Part shown: positions 14,667-24,025 of the stretch, one piece after another
Numbering within the stretch: the first letter of the stretch is position 1
How the letters are laid out: each line of letters starts with the position of its first letter
Assembly: GCA_002787695.1 (NCBI GenBank)
Contig: PCXL01000026.1
Location: forward strand, 1-56,891
Length of the DNA stretch: 56,891 nt
Direction: 5' to 3'
Origin: Candidatus Zambryskibacteria bacterium CG10_big_fil_rev_8_21_14_0_10_42_12
GTDB taxonomy: Bacteria; Patescibacteriota; Minisyncoccia; Phycocordibacterales; 1-14-0-10-42-12
Program-made: the position numbers and the translations under genes
The notes under the pieces: model-generated
The model's database searches: none
Seen by the model: the letters and a program-made list of their open reading frames with translations, nothing else
What the model was told of the DNA's origin: nothing

Positions 14667-17018
14667 TTATTTCATCTCACCCCAATTCTGAGCTACCTCT
14701 GACTCGGTCAATATTGGGACACCTTTAAGCTTCTGCTTCTCTACAACACTCTCCATAATTTCTTTTATCACTGGATGAATTTCATCTATCACGTCATCAT
14801 CTACTTCATAAATAATCTCATCATGTACTTGAAGAATAAGCTTCACCTTATCTTTCATATTTCTTTTCTGAAGCTCCGTATCTACTTGGACTTGCGCAAG
14901 CTTTACAATATCTGCTTCTGTTCCTTGAATTGGTGCGTTCATCGCCATACGCTCTGCGGCCGCACGAATAAATGGCAGTTTGGATTTAAGCGCAGGAAAC
15001 CTGCGACGCCTCCCAAACATAGTTTCCGTATATCCGGTACGAGCCGCGTCCTGTTTTACTCCTTCCAAATAGTCCGCAAGTGTTGGATAGGCAGCAAAAT
15101 AGTCATTATAAAATTCCTGCGCTTCCTTTCTGTCTGTCCCTAAATTTTCTCGAAGTGCGTTGACCCCCATGCCATAGAGAATACCGAAGTTAATCACCTT
15201 TGCGCGGCGACGCATCTCTTTATTTACATCTTTCTCCTCTACCCCAAACACGCGTGCGGCAACAGCTGTGTGCACGTCCTTTCCTTCTTTAAAAATGTTT
15301 ATAAATTCTTTGTCTTCTGAGAGAATCGCTGCGATACGTAGCTCTATTTGAGAATAATCGAGTGCGAGCAGTTTCTTGCCTTTAGGCGCAACAAACGCGT
15401 AACGAATCGCACGCCCACTTTCGCCTTTGATAGGAATATTTTGAAGATTTGGATTTTTGGATGCCATACGTCCCGTCGTTGTTCCAGCCTGTAAAAACTC
15501 TGCGTGCAATCGTCCATCTTCCCCGACCATTTGTGGCAATGCATCTATGTACGTACCGAGTAATTTTGATAATTCTCTATGACGCAGAATGAGTTCAATT
15601 ATCGTATGTTGATCCTTCATTTTTTGGAGCTCCGATTCGCGTGTAGATTTTTGACCGGTACTTGTCTTTTTTTGTCTTGGAACAGAAAGTTTTAATTCGT
15701 CAAAGAGAACCTCTGCGAGTTGTTTTGGAGAAGCCACATTAAACTCATGTCCCGCCTGTTTCCAAATTTCTTTTTCAATTTTAGAAAGTTCTTGATGGTA
15801 CTCTTTTGACAATTTTTTCAAATACGCCGTATCAAGTGTCACCCCTATCTCCCCCATTTCTTTCGTAAGTGGAATAAGCGGTTTTTCAATTTCTTCCCAC
15901 ACAAACGTTAATTTTTCATTTCTGATTTGCTCCAACAGTTCCTTGTGCGCCTCAAGAAGTTTTTTCTTTTTTGTAAAACGCAATATATCATCGAGATCCG
16001 GATCAGTCTGCTCGGAATCAAGAAGCCAAAGCATGACCTGCGCTTCTCGGAATTGTTCTTCATCAACTTCTACCTCAGGAATATCTTCTTCTATATGTTT
16101 TGTACCGAGTAATGCATGTACTCTTTGTGGAAGTGTTCTGAACTCAAGTTCCTTAAACAAAGTAATAATTTTTTCGACATCCACTCCCTCTCTCCATTCG
16201 TGTAATGGCATTGAAACTTCGATCGGCGCGTCACGATGAATGGTGCCAAGCATTTTTGAAAATAACGCTTCTTCTTCATTCTCTTTGAGCAAATCGATCA
16301 TGCGCTGCTTGATGCCAACCTTCAGTAATTTTTCTTCATCTTTTTTAAGAATCTTGTAGATATTCTCTATTGTCTTAAACTCTTTTATGAGGTCTGTCGC
16401 GGTTTTTTCTCCAATACCTTTCACCCCGATAATATTATCTGACGGATCACCGCGCAGTCCTTTAAAATCAGGTAAAAACTCCGGGTCAAATCCAAATCGT
16501 TCACGAACAGCTTTTTCATCATAAAGAATTGTATCTTTAATACCTTTTTTGAGAGTAAAGACAACAACTTTGTCATCGTCAACGAGCTGCAGTGTGTCCA
16601 TATCCCCCGATGCAATAATGATCCTCACGTCTTTTTCTTTTTTGAGTTTTTCAACTAAAGTCCCAAGGAGGTCATCTGCTTCAAATCCTTCTTTCTCAAA
16701 ATAAGGAATACTAAATGCATTAAAAATATCGCGTGACCGTTTTATCTGCTCCACGAGTTCATCATCTGTTTTTACACGCCCCGCCTTATATCCATCATAC
16801 GCTGCATGGCGATATGTTGGTTTAGGTAAATCATAACAAGCATAAATGGCGTACGGTTTAAACTCCTGAAGGATTGATATAAGCATCATGGAGAGACCGT
16901 AGAGTGCTCCTGTTGGTTCTCCATTACTTGAAGCAAAGTCAGGTAACGCGTGGTAGGCACGATGAATAATCGCGTGCGTATCGAGAAGTACAATATTTTT
17001 CTTATTCGTCTTTGCCAT
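14667..17018 (-). CDS. polA: DNA polymerase I (5' nuclease + polymerase domains)
   Basis: LLDTHAIIHRAYHALP...GDPSDNIIGVKGIGEKTA...; LALDYSQIELRIAAILSED...RRRAKVINFGILYGMG...LQVHDEIIYEV. Little room for an active 3'-5' exonuclease domain. Confidence 0.96.
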   Translation of the reverse strand: MAKTNKKNIVLLDTHAIIHRAYHALPDFASSNGEPTGALYGLSMMLISILQEFKPYAIYACYDLPKPTYRHAAYDGYKAGRVKTDDELVEQIKRSRDIFNAFSIPYFEKEGFEADDLLGTLVEKLKKEKDVRIIIASGDMDTLQLVDDDKVVVFTLKKGIKDTILYDEKAVRERFGFDPEFLPDFKGLRGDPSDNIIGVKGIGEKTATDLIKEFKTIENIYKILKKDEEKLLKVGIKQRMIDLLKENEEEALFSKMLGTIHRDAPIEVSMPLHEWREGVDVEKIITLFKELEFRTLPQRVHALLGTKHIEEDIPEVEVDEEQFREAQVMLWLLDSEQTDPDLDDILRFTKKKKLLEAHKELLEQIRNEKLTFVWEEIEKPLIPLTKEMGEIGVTLDTAYLKKLSKEYHQELSKIEKEIWKQAGHEFNVASPKQLAEVLFDELKLSVPRQKKTSTGQKSTRESELQKMKDQHTIIELILRHRELSKLLGTYIDALPQMVGEDGRLHAEFLQAGTTTGRMASKNPNLQNIPIKGESGRAIRYAFVAPKGKKLLALDYSQIELRIAAILSEDKEFINIFKEGKDVHTAVAARVFGVEEKDVNKEMRRRAKVINFGILYGMGVNALRENLGTDRKEAQEFYNDYFAAYPTLADYLEGVKQDAARTGYTETMFGRRRRFPALKSKLPFIRAAAERMAMNAPIQGTEADIVKLAQVQVDTELQKRNMKDKVKLILQVHDEIIYEVDDDVIDEIHPVIKEIMESVVEKQKLKGVPILTESEVAQNWGEMK

Positions 17019-17448
17019 AAAAAGTTAGTTTTCGTGTTGTGGGATCTATGGTTTCAAATACAATTTTTCTCGTGGCTTTTGGCAATATTGATTCGATTTT
17101 TTCGGGCCATTCTATCAAAACAAGATTATTTTTGTCCGCAAGTGTGTCTTTAAACTTGAGTGGCTTCATATCTTCCCCCTTCTCAAGTCGATATGCGTCT
17201 ATATGTACAAGGGTTTTAAATCCATGAAAATCTATGTCATAGTTTTTTTGTATAACAAATGTCGGACTTGTTATCTCTCCAGTGACTCCTAAAACTCGTG
17301 CCACCTCTTTTACAAATGCTGTTTTGCCAGCACCCAAATTCCCTGAAAGTCCGACAACAACCGCTTTCTCTTCAGGATCTAGGTCACGCAGAAATTCCTC
17401 AGCTGTTTTATTAAGTTCTTCGATATGCGCCACTCGTACCTCTTTCAT
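17002..17448 (-). CDS. tsaE: tRNA threonylcarbamoyladenosine biosynthesis ATPase TsaE
   Basis: GLSGNLGAGKTAFVKEVARVLGVTGEITSPTFVIQKNYD...HIDAYRLE. Confidence 0.93.
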   Translation of the reverse strand: MKEVRVAHIEELNKTAEEFLRDLDPEEKAVVVGLSGNLGAGKTAFVKEVARVLGVTGEITSPTFVIQKNYDIDFHGFKTLVHIDAYRLEKGEDMKPLKFKDTLADKNNLVLIEWPEKIESILPKATRKIVFETIDPTTRKLTFYGKDE

Positions 17449-17481
17449 GGGGGTATTCTACCATTTTCAGACATGGAAAAA

Positions 17482-17518
17482 CCTCCGCCTCCCGAATATA
17501 AAATTCGAGTGGCGGAGG
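17482..17518 (-). terminator. Intrinsic terminator of the 17541-18218 gene
   Basis: CCTCCGCCactcgaat...attcgggaGGCGGAGG (minus strand) followed by TTTTTCC. Confidence 0.75.
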
Positions 17519-17540
17519 CCGGTTGCGGGGAAATGAGTTG

Positions 17541-18218
17541 TTATCGTACACGGATCACCCCTTGATCCGAGTACGTTCGGCCGCTCCTGTCGTAGTATCG
17601 GCGGGGTGGACTGGCGAGAGGGGTTTGACGCAGGTTGATAACCCAATTTCTCCCCTCGTTTCGCTGCCACCCACCATACCCATAAGAAGCGTTCAGAAAA
17701 GCCGATGGTGATCTGTCCGTATAGGTAGTAAAACCAATCCGGCCAGTCGCCACAAAGAAGACCTGCACGCTCCTACTGCCGAGCCTACGCTCAAACAGAG
17801 ACAGTGACGCACCAGGACACAGGTTGGCGACGATCGTTTGTACACCGCCAGCCGTAACCTTTGGTTCGTGCTTACGGAGTTTCAAGGTCCGTCGCGGAGA
17901 CTCCGAAATGATGCGAATGTTCACATTGACCCCCTCTGATGGGTTTGTGACGTTAAACAGTGCGGCCGATTGCCACGACCCGCGGGTCGTGAGACCTGCA
18001 TGATATGGGTTCACCCACACAGGATCCGAACAGTCAGGGTGGTGAACTGGTGAGAGGCCGAGATAATACATATCATCGGTCGTCTGCTCACTAACCACCT
18101 CATTGGTTACAACCTGTGTAGGCGCCATCGGCACGGTGGTTCCAGGTCTATTTCGCCCGCCCGCACACCCGATGGCCAAAAGGCAGACAAAGAGAATAAG
18201 AACAATTTTGGTGCGCAT
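17541..18218 (-). CDS. Predicted lipoprotein, hypothetical
   Basis: MRTKIVLILFVCLLAIGCAGG (lipobox LAIGC); SD aaaggagg; promoter TTGACG-N17-TATAAG upstream. Confidence 0.75.
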   Translation of the reverse strand: MRTKIVLILFVCLLAIGCAGGRNRPGTTVPMAPTQVVTNEVVSEQTTDDMYYLGLSPVHHPDCSDPVWVNPYHAGLTTRGSWQSAALFNVTNPSEGVNVNIRIISESPRRTLKLRKHEPKVTAGGVQTIVANLCPGASLSLFERRLGSRSVQVFFVATGRIGFTTYTDRSPSAFLNASYGYGGWQRNEGRNWVINLRQTPLASPPRRYYDRSGRTYSDQGVIRVR

Positions 18219-18338
18219 GGCGCGATTCCTCCTTTCTGTATTTCTTATATCACATATTTGTACTTGCGTCAATGGTTTGTGTGTTTTCTACAACCTACTC
18301 CCTACAACCTACAACCTATTCCTGTTACGATTAGATGC

Positions 18339-20015
18339 ATGGTAATCAACTTTAACGAAGACAGACAATCTCAGCGCATCTCAGAGCTCCGGAGGCGTGA
18401 GGAAGAAAACCTCACCAAAATGCTCGCTCATAAATACAATCTCCCCTACCTTGATCTCTCTCAAGCTCCCGTAAACATTGATGCACTTCGCATCATTCCT
18501 GAAAAAACATCGCGCGAAGCATTCATCGTGGCGCTCGATGAGACAGACAAGCGCGTACAAATAGCAATACTCACCCCAGCCAATGAGAAAACAAAAGAGG
18601 TACTACAAAATCTGGAACAGCGACGATATATACCCGAAGTATTTATGGTATCCAAATCAAGTCTGGAACATGTATGGAAACGATACAGCGAGTTGTCGTA
18701 CGCTTCGGAAACGAAAGGAGGTGCGATCGATATTTCGAGTGATCAGATCACTGATTTGGTTGCCAATGTGAAAAAATTCGAAGACATCATTACCCTCATA
18801 GATCAAACACTGAAAGAAAAGAAGAGTTATCGCATCTCGCGCATACTCGAAATCATTGTGGCAGGAGCGATCGCACTCAATGCATCAGACGTACATATAG
18901 AGCCAGAAGAAGACTATGTGCGTCTGCGTTATCGACTCGACGGCACACTCACCAATGTTTTGAACTTTGATTTTGATACCTATAAACTCCTGGGTTCCCG
19001 CATCAAACTCATTTCCAATTTGAAACTAAACATTAAAGACGAAGCGCAGGACGGTCGTTTCTCAATCAATCTTGATGACATGGATATAGAGGTGCGCACC
19101 TCTGTGCTCCCTGGCGCATATGCTGAATCAATCGTGCTTCGTATTTTGAATCCAAACAATATTGCTGTATCTCTTGATGAGCTCGGTATCAATAACAAAT
19201 TGCTTGAAGTAATGAAGCGAGAGATTAGTAAACCAAACGGCATGATCCTCACCACCGGTCCGACAGGTTCTGGAAAAACCACTACACTGTACGCTTTTCT
19301 TAAAACAGTGCACGAGCCAGGGGTTAAAATAATTACCATCGAAGATCCTATCGAGTACCATCTTCCAGGCATTGTACAAACTCAGGCAGACAAAGATGGT
19401 GAATATACCTTCGCAAACGGTCTTCGCTCGAGTCTCCGCCAAGATCCGGACGTTATTATGATTGGTGAAATTAGAGACAGTGAGACAGCACGTATCGCAG
19501 TCAATGCGGCACTCACTGGACATATTGTTTTTTCAACTCTACACACCAATACGGCAGCCGGCACCTTCCCTCGCCTTATTGATCTTGGAGTCGATTCAAA
19601 AATCATAAGCTCAGCTCTTAATCTCGCTATTGCACAGCGCCTTGTACGAAAACTGTGTCCGCATTGTAAAAAACAAGTTGTACCAGATGAAAAAACAAAA
19701 GCACGTATTCAAACAGTGCTTGTAGGTATTACCGACAAAACATATATAGAAGGAGTTCAAAGAGAGCATATCTGGGAACCGGTTGGGTGCCCAGAGTGTA
19801 ACAATATTGGATACAAAGGACGTATCGGTGTATTTGAAGCCATCATTGCCGATGAGACACTTGAAAAACTACTCACTTCGTACCCAAGTGAACGGGAAAT
19901 CTTTGAAGGAACTCGCCACCAAAATCTTCTTTCCATGGCAGAAGATGGTGTTATTAAAATCCTGCAAGGAGTTACCTCTCTAGCGGAGCTTGAACGCGTA
20001 GTGGAGATTGAATAA
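18339..20015 (+). CDS. pilB: Type IV pilus assembly / type II secretion ATPase, PilB/GspE
   Basis: GAIALNASDVHIEPEEDYVRLRYRLDG...GMILTTGPTGSGKTTTLYAFLK...IITIEDPIEYHLPGIVQTQ...CPHCKKQ...CPECNNIGYKGRIGVFE. Confidence 0.95.
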   Translation: MVINFNEDRQSQRISELRRREEENLTKMLAHKYNLPYLDLSQAPVNIDALRIIPEKTSREAFIVALDETDKRVQIAILTPANEKTKEVLQNLEQRRYIPEVFMVSKSSLEHVWKRYSELSYASETKGGAIDISSDQITDLVANVKKFEDIITLIDQTLKEKKSYRISRILEIIVAGAIALNASDVHIEPEEDYVRLRYRLDGTLTNVLNFDFDTYKLLGSRIKLISNLKLNIKDEAQDGRFSINLDDMDIEVRTSVLPGAYAESIVLRILNPNNIAVSLDELGINNKLLEVMKREISKPNGMILTTGPTGSGKTTTLYAFLKTVHEPGVKIITIEDPIEYHLPGIVQTQADKDGEYTFANGLRSSLRQDPDVIMIGEIRDSETARIAVNAALTGHIVFSTLHTNTAAGTFPRLIDLGVDSKIISSALNLAIAQRLVRKLCPHCKKQVVPDEKTKARIQTVLVGITDKTYIEGVQREHIWEPVGCPECNNIGYKGRIGVFEAIIADETLEKLLTSYPSEREIFEGTRHQNLLSMAEDGVIKILQGVTSLAELERVVEIE

Positions 20016-20094
20016 AGCAGTCAGGGGTCACAAGTCATTAGTTGAAAGTTTTGATACTTGATTTTTTATATAATATATGCTATAATATTATAAG

Positions 20095-20493
20095 ATGCAG
20101 TGGATAAAACCTCGCTTTCGTGACGAATTTGGGGAGTTCCAAAGGATCTCAAAACACTTTGGAATTCCACTCTGGAAGCTTCTCTACTGGTTCTTCATGG
20201 GAAGAATGGTGAGACTTTCAGATAACGTTTGGTCAGCTATGGAAAACACTGATTCTTGGGACACTACGACTCTTGAATCAGTTCGTTACCACGCTGACCA
20301 CATCGGGCGAGATGTAGAGAGGATACTCTCTGCACTTTCCAACCCACACGGACAACTGCCTGTTCCGGTCGTACTCTGTCTCCCAGACGGACGATACCAT
20401 TTAGTTGCCGGTAACACGCGACTCATGGTAAGTCGAGCATTGGGCATCAAGCCGACAGTGCTCGTGATCGGACATCACACGCCTGTCGAGTAA
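20095..20493 (+). CDS. Protein with ParB/sulfiredoxin-like nuclease fold motif
   Basis: PVPVVLCLPDGRYHLVAGNTRLMVSRALGIKPTVLVI; TATAAT-N8-ATG with TTGATT-N17 upstream. Confidence 0.6.
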   Translation: MQWIKPRFRDEFGEFQRISKHFGIPLWKLLYWFFMGRMVRLSDNVWSAMENTDSWDTTTLESVRYHADHIGRDVERILSALSNPHGQLPVPVVLCLPDGRYHLVAGNTRLMVSRALGIKPTVLVIGHHTPVE

Positions 20494-20845
20494 TCTTGAT
20501 TAGAAATATTCAAGTACTCGGCAGGCGTTTAAACGTGTCAAGCTTATTTTAAGTTGTGACATTTATTTGAGAAAAAATAAAACCTGTCGCAGAACCGTTT
20601 TTCCTATTGCCTCCCCTTTTTAAATATGAATAATGAGATTGGGCAGTGTTCACATTCTCGACACAAAAAAATACAGAGAAAAAATATGCTCGTCCGCCAA
20701 AACATTATAATTTCGGCTACAACACTACGCTTCGCCCTCCACCGATGCACAACATCGTCTCGGGTTCCAGCTTGTGTTTCGCTCAAAATTCTAATATTTT
20801 GTTCGAACGCGAGAATATGAACACAGCCTTAGAAATTGAAATTTA

Positions 20846-21000
20846 TTCAAAACAAAAATCTCTAAACAACGCTTTTGATATAATAAAAGACCAAAGCCAA
20901 GCCAAGCTCTCAGGATAGCTCCAGCATGTCCGCCAAGGCGGACAAACCAGAACGTCCTCGTTGAAAGGCCCGTAAGTTGTTTAGAGATTTTTGTTTTGAA
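20846..21000. repeat. 155-bp element bounded by perfect 25-bp inverted repeats
   Basis: TTCAAAACAAAAATCTCTAAACAAC (20846-20870) / GTTGTTTAGAGATTTTTGTTTTGAA (20976-21000). Confidence 0.95.
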
Positions 21001-21155
21001 GCACATGCTTCAACAAAACCTATTTAAATAATAAAAACTCGGACAGATATACACCGTCTCGAATCTGACACTATTGTATCAGATTTTATATATTTGTCAA
21101 TAGTCTTCAAAGAACTCTCTGTAGGGCGATATTTTACATATTCATAAAAAATCCG

Positions 21156-21258
21156 CAACCCAGCACCACTTTTATAGGCTTATTTCTGGCTCTACAAACA
21201 AAAACTTAGTGCTTTATAAAAATAGTACAATTAAAAATGTAAAAGTGGTGCTGGGTTG
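21156..21258. promoter_or_regulatory. 18-bp perfect inverted repeat flanking the ruvB promoter region
   Basis: CAACCCAGCACCACTTTT (21156-21173) and AAAAGTGGTGCTGGGTTG (21241-21258), ending 1 nt before the -10-like TATACT at 21260-21265. Confidence 0.75.
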
Positions 21259-21271
21259 TTATACTTACAGT

Positions 21272-22279
21272 ATGGAAGAAAACGCTTTGGAACAAAACGA
21301 TATTGAAGTGGTTCTCGACAGAGAGCTGCGCCCTAGTACGTGGGATGAGTATATAGGTCAAGAACAGATAAAGCAGAACCTTCATATCCTCCTTTCTGCG
21401 GCAAAAGAGCGCAACCACAGCCCTGAACATATTCTTTTTTATGGTCCTCCTGGCCTCGGTAAAACAACGTTGGCACACCTTGTGGCAAAGGAAGTTGGCG
21501 CAAATCTAAAAGTAACCTCTGGACCAGCCATCGAAAAGGTGGGAGATCTTGCGTCTGTCCTTACCAATCTTTTACCTGGAGATATTCTTTTTATTGATGA
21601 AATACATCGTCTTAATAAAGCTATTGAAGAGGTTCTCTACCCTGCTATGGAATCTGGTGTACTCGACATAATCATAGGTAAAGGACCTTCCGCTCGAACC
21701 ATTCAACTCGATCTGCCCCCTTTCACCCTTATTGCGGCAACTACACGCGTAGCCCTCGTTTCTTCTCCACTCCGGAGCCGTTTTTCAGGCGGTGTCCATC
21801 AGCTTGAGTTTTATACCGATGAGGAGATTTCGAAAATCATAAACCGATCAGCAAAAGTATTGGGTATCGCTCTCACCAGAGAATCTGCAATGGAAATTGC
21901 CAAAAGAAGTCGTTACACACCAAGAACTGCAAATTATTTTTTGAAACGCATTCGCGACTACGCACAGGTGCATAAAAAAGATATTGCTCCACCACTGGTG
22001 CATGAAGCACTCGAACTTTTGGGTATCGACCATAAAGGTCTTACAGGAGCAGATAGACGTCTCTTAGAGACGGTAGCAACTAAATTTAATGGAGGACCGG
22101 TGGGGCTCAATTCTATAGCCGCAGCGCTCTCCGAAGATCAAGTAACGATAGAGGAATTTAACGAACCATACCTGATTCAGATCGGCTTTTTAGATCGCAC
22201 CAATCGTGGTCGCATTCTTACACCACACGCGTATGAACATTTAGGCCTAGAAGTACCTGTAAACAGGACACTTCTATAA
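21272..22279 (+). CDS. ruvB: Holliday junction DNA helicase RuvB
   Basis: LRPSTWDEYIGQEQIKQNLHILLSAAKERNHSPEHILFYGPPGLGKTTLAHLVA...; TATACT-N6-ATG. Confidence 0.97.
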   Translation: MEENALEQNDIEVVLDRELRPSTWDEYIGQEQIKQNLHILLSAAKERNHSPEHILFYGPPGLGKTTLAHLVAKEVGANLKVTSGPAIEKVGDLASVLTNLLPGDILFIDEIHRLNKAIEEVLYPAMESGVLDIIIGKGPSARTIQLDLPPFTLIAATTRVALVSSPLRSRFSGGVHQLEFYTDEEISKIINRSAKVLGIALTRESAMEIAKRSRYTPRTANYFLKRIRDYAQVHKKDIAPPLVHEALELLGIDHKGLTGADRRLLETVATKFNGGPVGLNSIAAALSEDQVTIEEFNEPYLIQIGFLDRTNRGRILTPHAYEHLGLEVPVNRTLL

Positions 22280-22299
22280 ATCAAACTGTAAATATCAAA

Positions 22300-22671
22300 G
22301 TGAAAAATGACAATGTAAAATTTAAAACTGAATTCAAAACACGAATATATAACTTTGTTTTACGTTTAATAAAATTCATAGACAAATTACCCAAGGATAC
22401 GATTTCGTCTGTCATATCTCAACAATTGATACGAAGTGGAACAAGTATTTTGGCAAATTATGTAGAAGCAAATTCTGCAAGTTCACGAAAAGATTTCACA
22501 AACTTTTTTACGCATTCATTAAAATCTGCGAATGAATCTAAGGTTTGGCTCACATTACTGCGCGACACAAACAAAGGAAATAAAGATGAAATTGAGTGGT
22601 TATTGAAAGAATTAACAGAAATTGCTAACATCCTTGCAACAAGTATTCTTACTTTAAAAGGTAAAAAATAA
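22300..22671 (+). CDS. Four-helix bundle protein (23S rRNA intervening-sequence S23 family)
   Basis: FVLRLIKFIDKLPKDTISSVISQQLIRSGTSILANYVEANSASSRKDFTNFFTHSLKSANESKVWL. Confidence 0.85.
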   Translation: MKNDNVKFKTEFKTRIYNFVLRLIKFIDKLPKDTISSVISQQLIRSGTSILANYVEANSASSRKDFTNFFTHSLKSANESKVWLTLLRDTNKGNKDEIEWLLKELTEIANILATSILTLKGKK

Positions 22672-22725
22672 TTTTAAAGTTTGAACTGTAACTTTGAGTT
22701 TTGATTTTTAATATTTACATTTCCT

Positions 22726-23256
22726 ATGAGTGGACATAATAAATGGTCAAAAATAAAAAATAAGAAAGCGGTTACAGATGCTAAAAAAAGTAAAATATTT
22801 ACTAAGTTATTACGCATGATTTCTGTTGAAGCTAAAATAGCACAGGGTAATATTGACTCTCCTGGTGTTCGCACTGCTATAGAAAAAGCACGTGCCGCAA
22901 ATGTACCTAACGATAATATCCTTCGCGCTGTTAAAAAAGCGAGTGAATCTGGCGGTGAAAACCTGGAATCAGTGACCTATGAAAGCTACGGTCCAGGAGG
23001 ATGCGCGTTGATAATTGATGGCTTAACATCAAATCGCAATAAAGCTGCTGCCGAAATCAAGCATATTCTCTCAAAAAACGGCTACGAACTTGCCGCACCA
23101 GGTAGTGCTCAGTGGGCATTCACAAAAAAAGATGGTGAATGGATTCCAAATGACACAATGGAGTTAGAAGATGTAGACCTTGAAAAGCTAGAGAGGCTCG
23201 TTGATGAACTTGAAGATAACGACGAAGTGCAGTCTGTCTACACAAACGTGTCCTAA
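22726..23256 (+). CDS. YebC/PmpR-family (TACO1) protein, short form
   Basis: MSGHNKWSKIKNKKAVTDAKKSKIFTKLLRMI...ARAANVPNDNILRAVKKASESGG...YESYGPGG. Confidence 0.93.
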   Translation: MSGHNKWSKIKNKKAVTDAKKSKIFTKLLRMISVEAKIAQGNIDSPGVRTAIEKARAANVPNDNILRAVKKASESGGENLESVTYESYGPGGCALIIDGLTSNRNKAAAEIKHILSKNGYELAAPGSAQWAFTKKDGEWIPNDTMELEDVDLEKLERLVDELEDNDEVQSVYTNVS

Positions 23257-23273
23257 CAGAGTAAGCTTAATCA

Positions 23274-23768
23274 ATGAGAGTTCTTGGTATAGACCCTGGA
23301 TATGACCGACTTGGAGTTGCAGTTCTCGAACGAAACGGATCAAAAGAACACATATTGTTTTCTGACTGTCTAATCACAAACCGTAAAGAAAGCCATGCAA
23401 AACGACTTTCTTTTATTGGAGTAGAGATAAAAAAAATTATTGAAACCTGGCAACCTGAATATGTCGCTATTGAAAAGCTTTTTTTCAATCAAAACATTAC
23501 AAACGGCATCAAAGTCGCGGAGGTACGAGGTGTGGTTATATATGAATCACACTTGGCCGAGTGCATTATCTGTGAATATGGACCTCAGGAAATCAAAGTT
23601 GCGGTAACAGGTTACGGGAGAAGTGACAAAGCTTCAATCATCGCCATGGTTAAACGTATTACCGGTATCTCAAAGCCAAAAGTGCTCGATGATGAATACG
23701 ATGCAATCGCCATTGGTATCACCTGTTTAGCACATGAAGGCAGTGTGAAAAAGTCATTGTCCACATAG
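23274..23768 (+). CDS. ruvC: Crossover junction endodeoxyribonuclease RuvC
   Basis: MRVLGIDPGYDRLGVAVLE...YVAIEKLFFNQN...EVRGVV...QEIKVAVTGYGRSDK...DDEYDAIAIGITC. Confidence 0.96.
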   Translation: MRVLGIDPGYDRLGVAVLERNGSKEHILFSDCLITNRKESHAKRLSFIGVEIKKIIETWQPEYVAIEKLFFNQNITNGIKVAEVRGVVIYESHLAECIICEYGPQEIKVAVTGYGRSDKASIIAMVKRITGISKPKVLDDEYDAIAIGITCLAHEGSVKKSLST

Positions 23769-23854
23769 CTAATTTTGGGTATTTACAAAAAATTACACTT
23801 TGCTATAAATATGGCATCCCGTACTCGGGTATTATCAACTAGGCATCAATACAC

Positions 23855-23980
23855 ATGCTTACATACGAAGAATACAAAACTATCGTAGCAGAGGATGAAG
23901 AGGAGGAATTTAATGGTGATGATTTCGCAGATGACGCTGACATCGGAGACGACGACAGCGACGAGGACGAAGAGATGTAG
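23855..23980 (+). CDS. Very acidic mini-protein, 41 aa
   Basis: MLTYEEYKTIVAEDEEEEFNGDDFADDADIGDDDSDEDEEM*; upstream TTTACA-N16-TATAAA; terminator just after. Confidence 0.5.
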   Translation: MLTYEEYKTIVAEDEEEEFNGDDFADDADIGDDDSDEDEEM

Positions 23981-23990
23981 TATGCACTCA

Positions 23991-24025
23991 TAACAAAATA
24001 CCCCGCAGTGCGGGGTATTTTGTTA
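23991..24025. terminator. Bidirectional intrinsic terminator
   Basis: TAACAAAATACCCCGC-agt-GCGGGGTATTTTGTTA. Confidence 0.85.

Noticed and set aside
20626-20918. Several 60-90 aa ORFs in the 20.5-21.2 kb gap
   Set aside because: Overlap each other on both strands and cover inverted repeats; no initiation signals.
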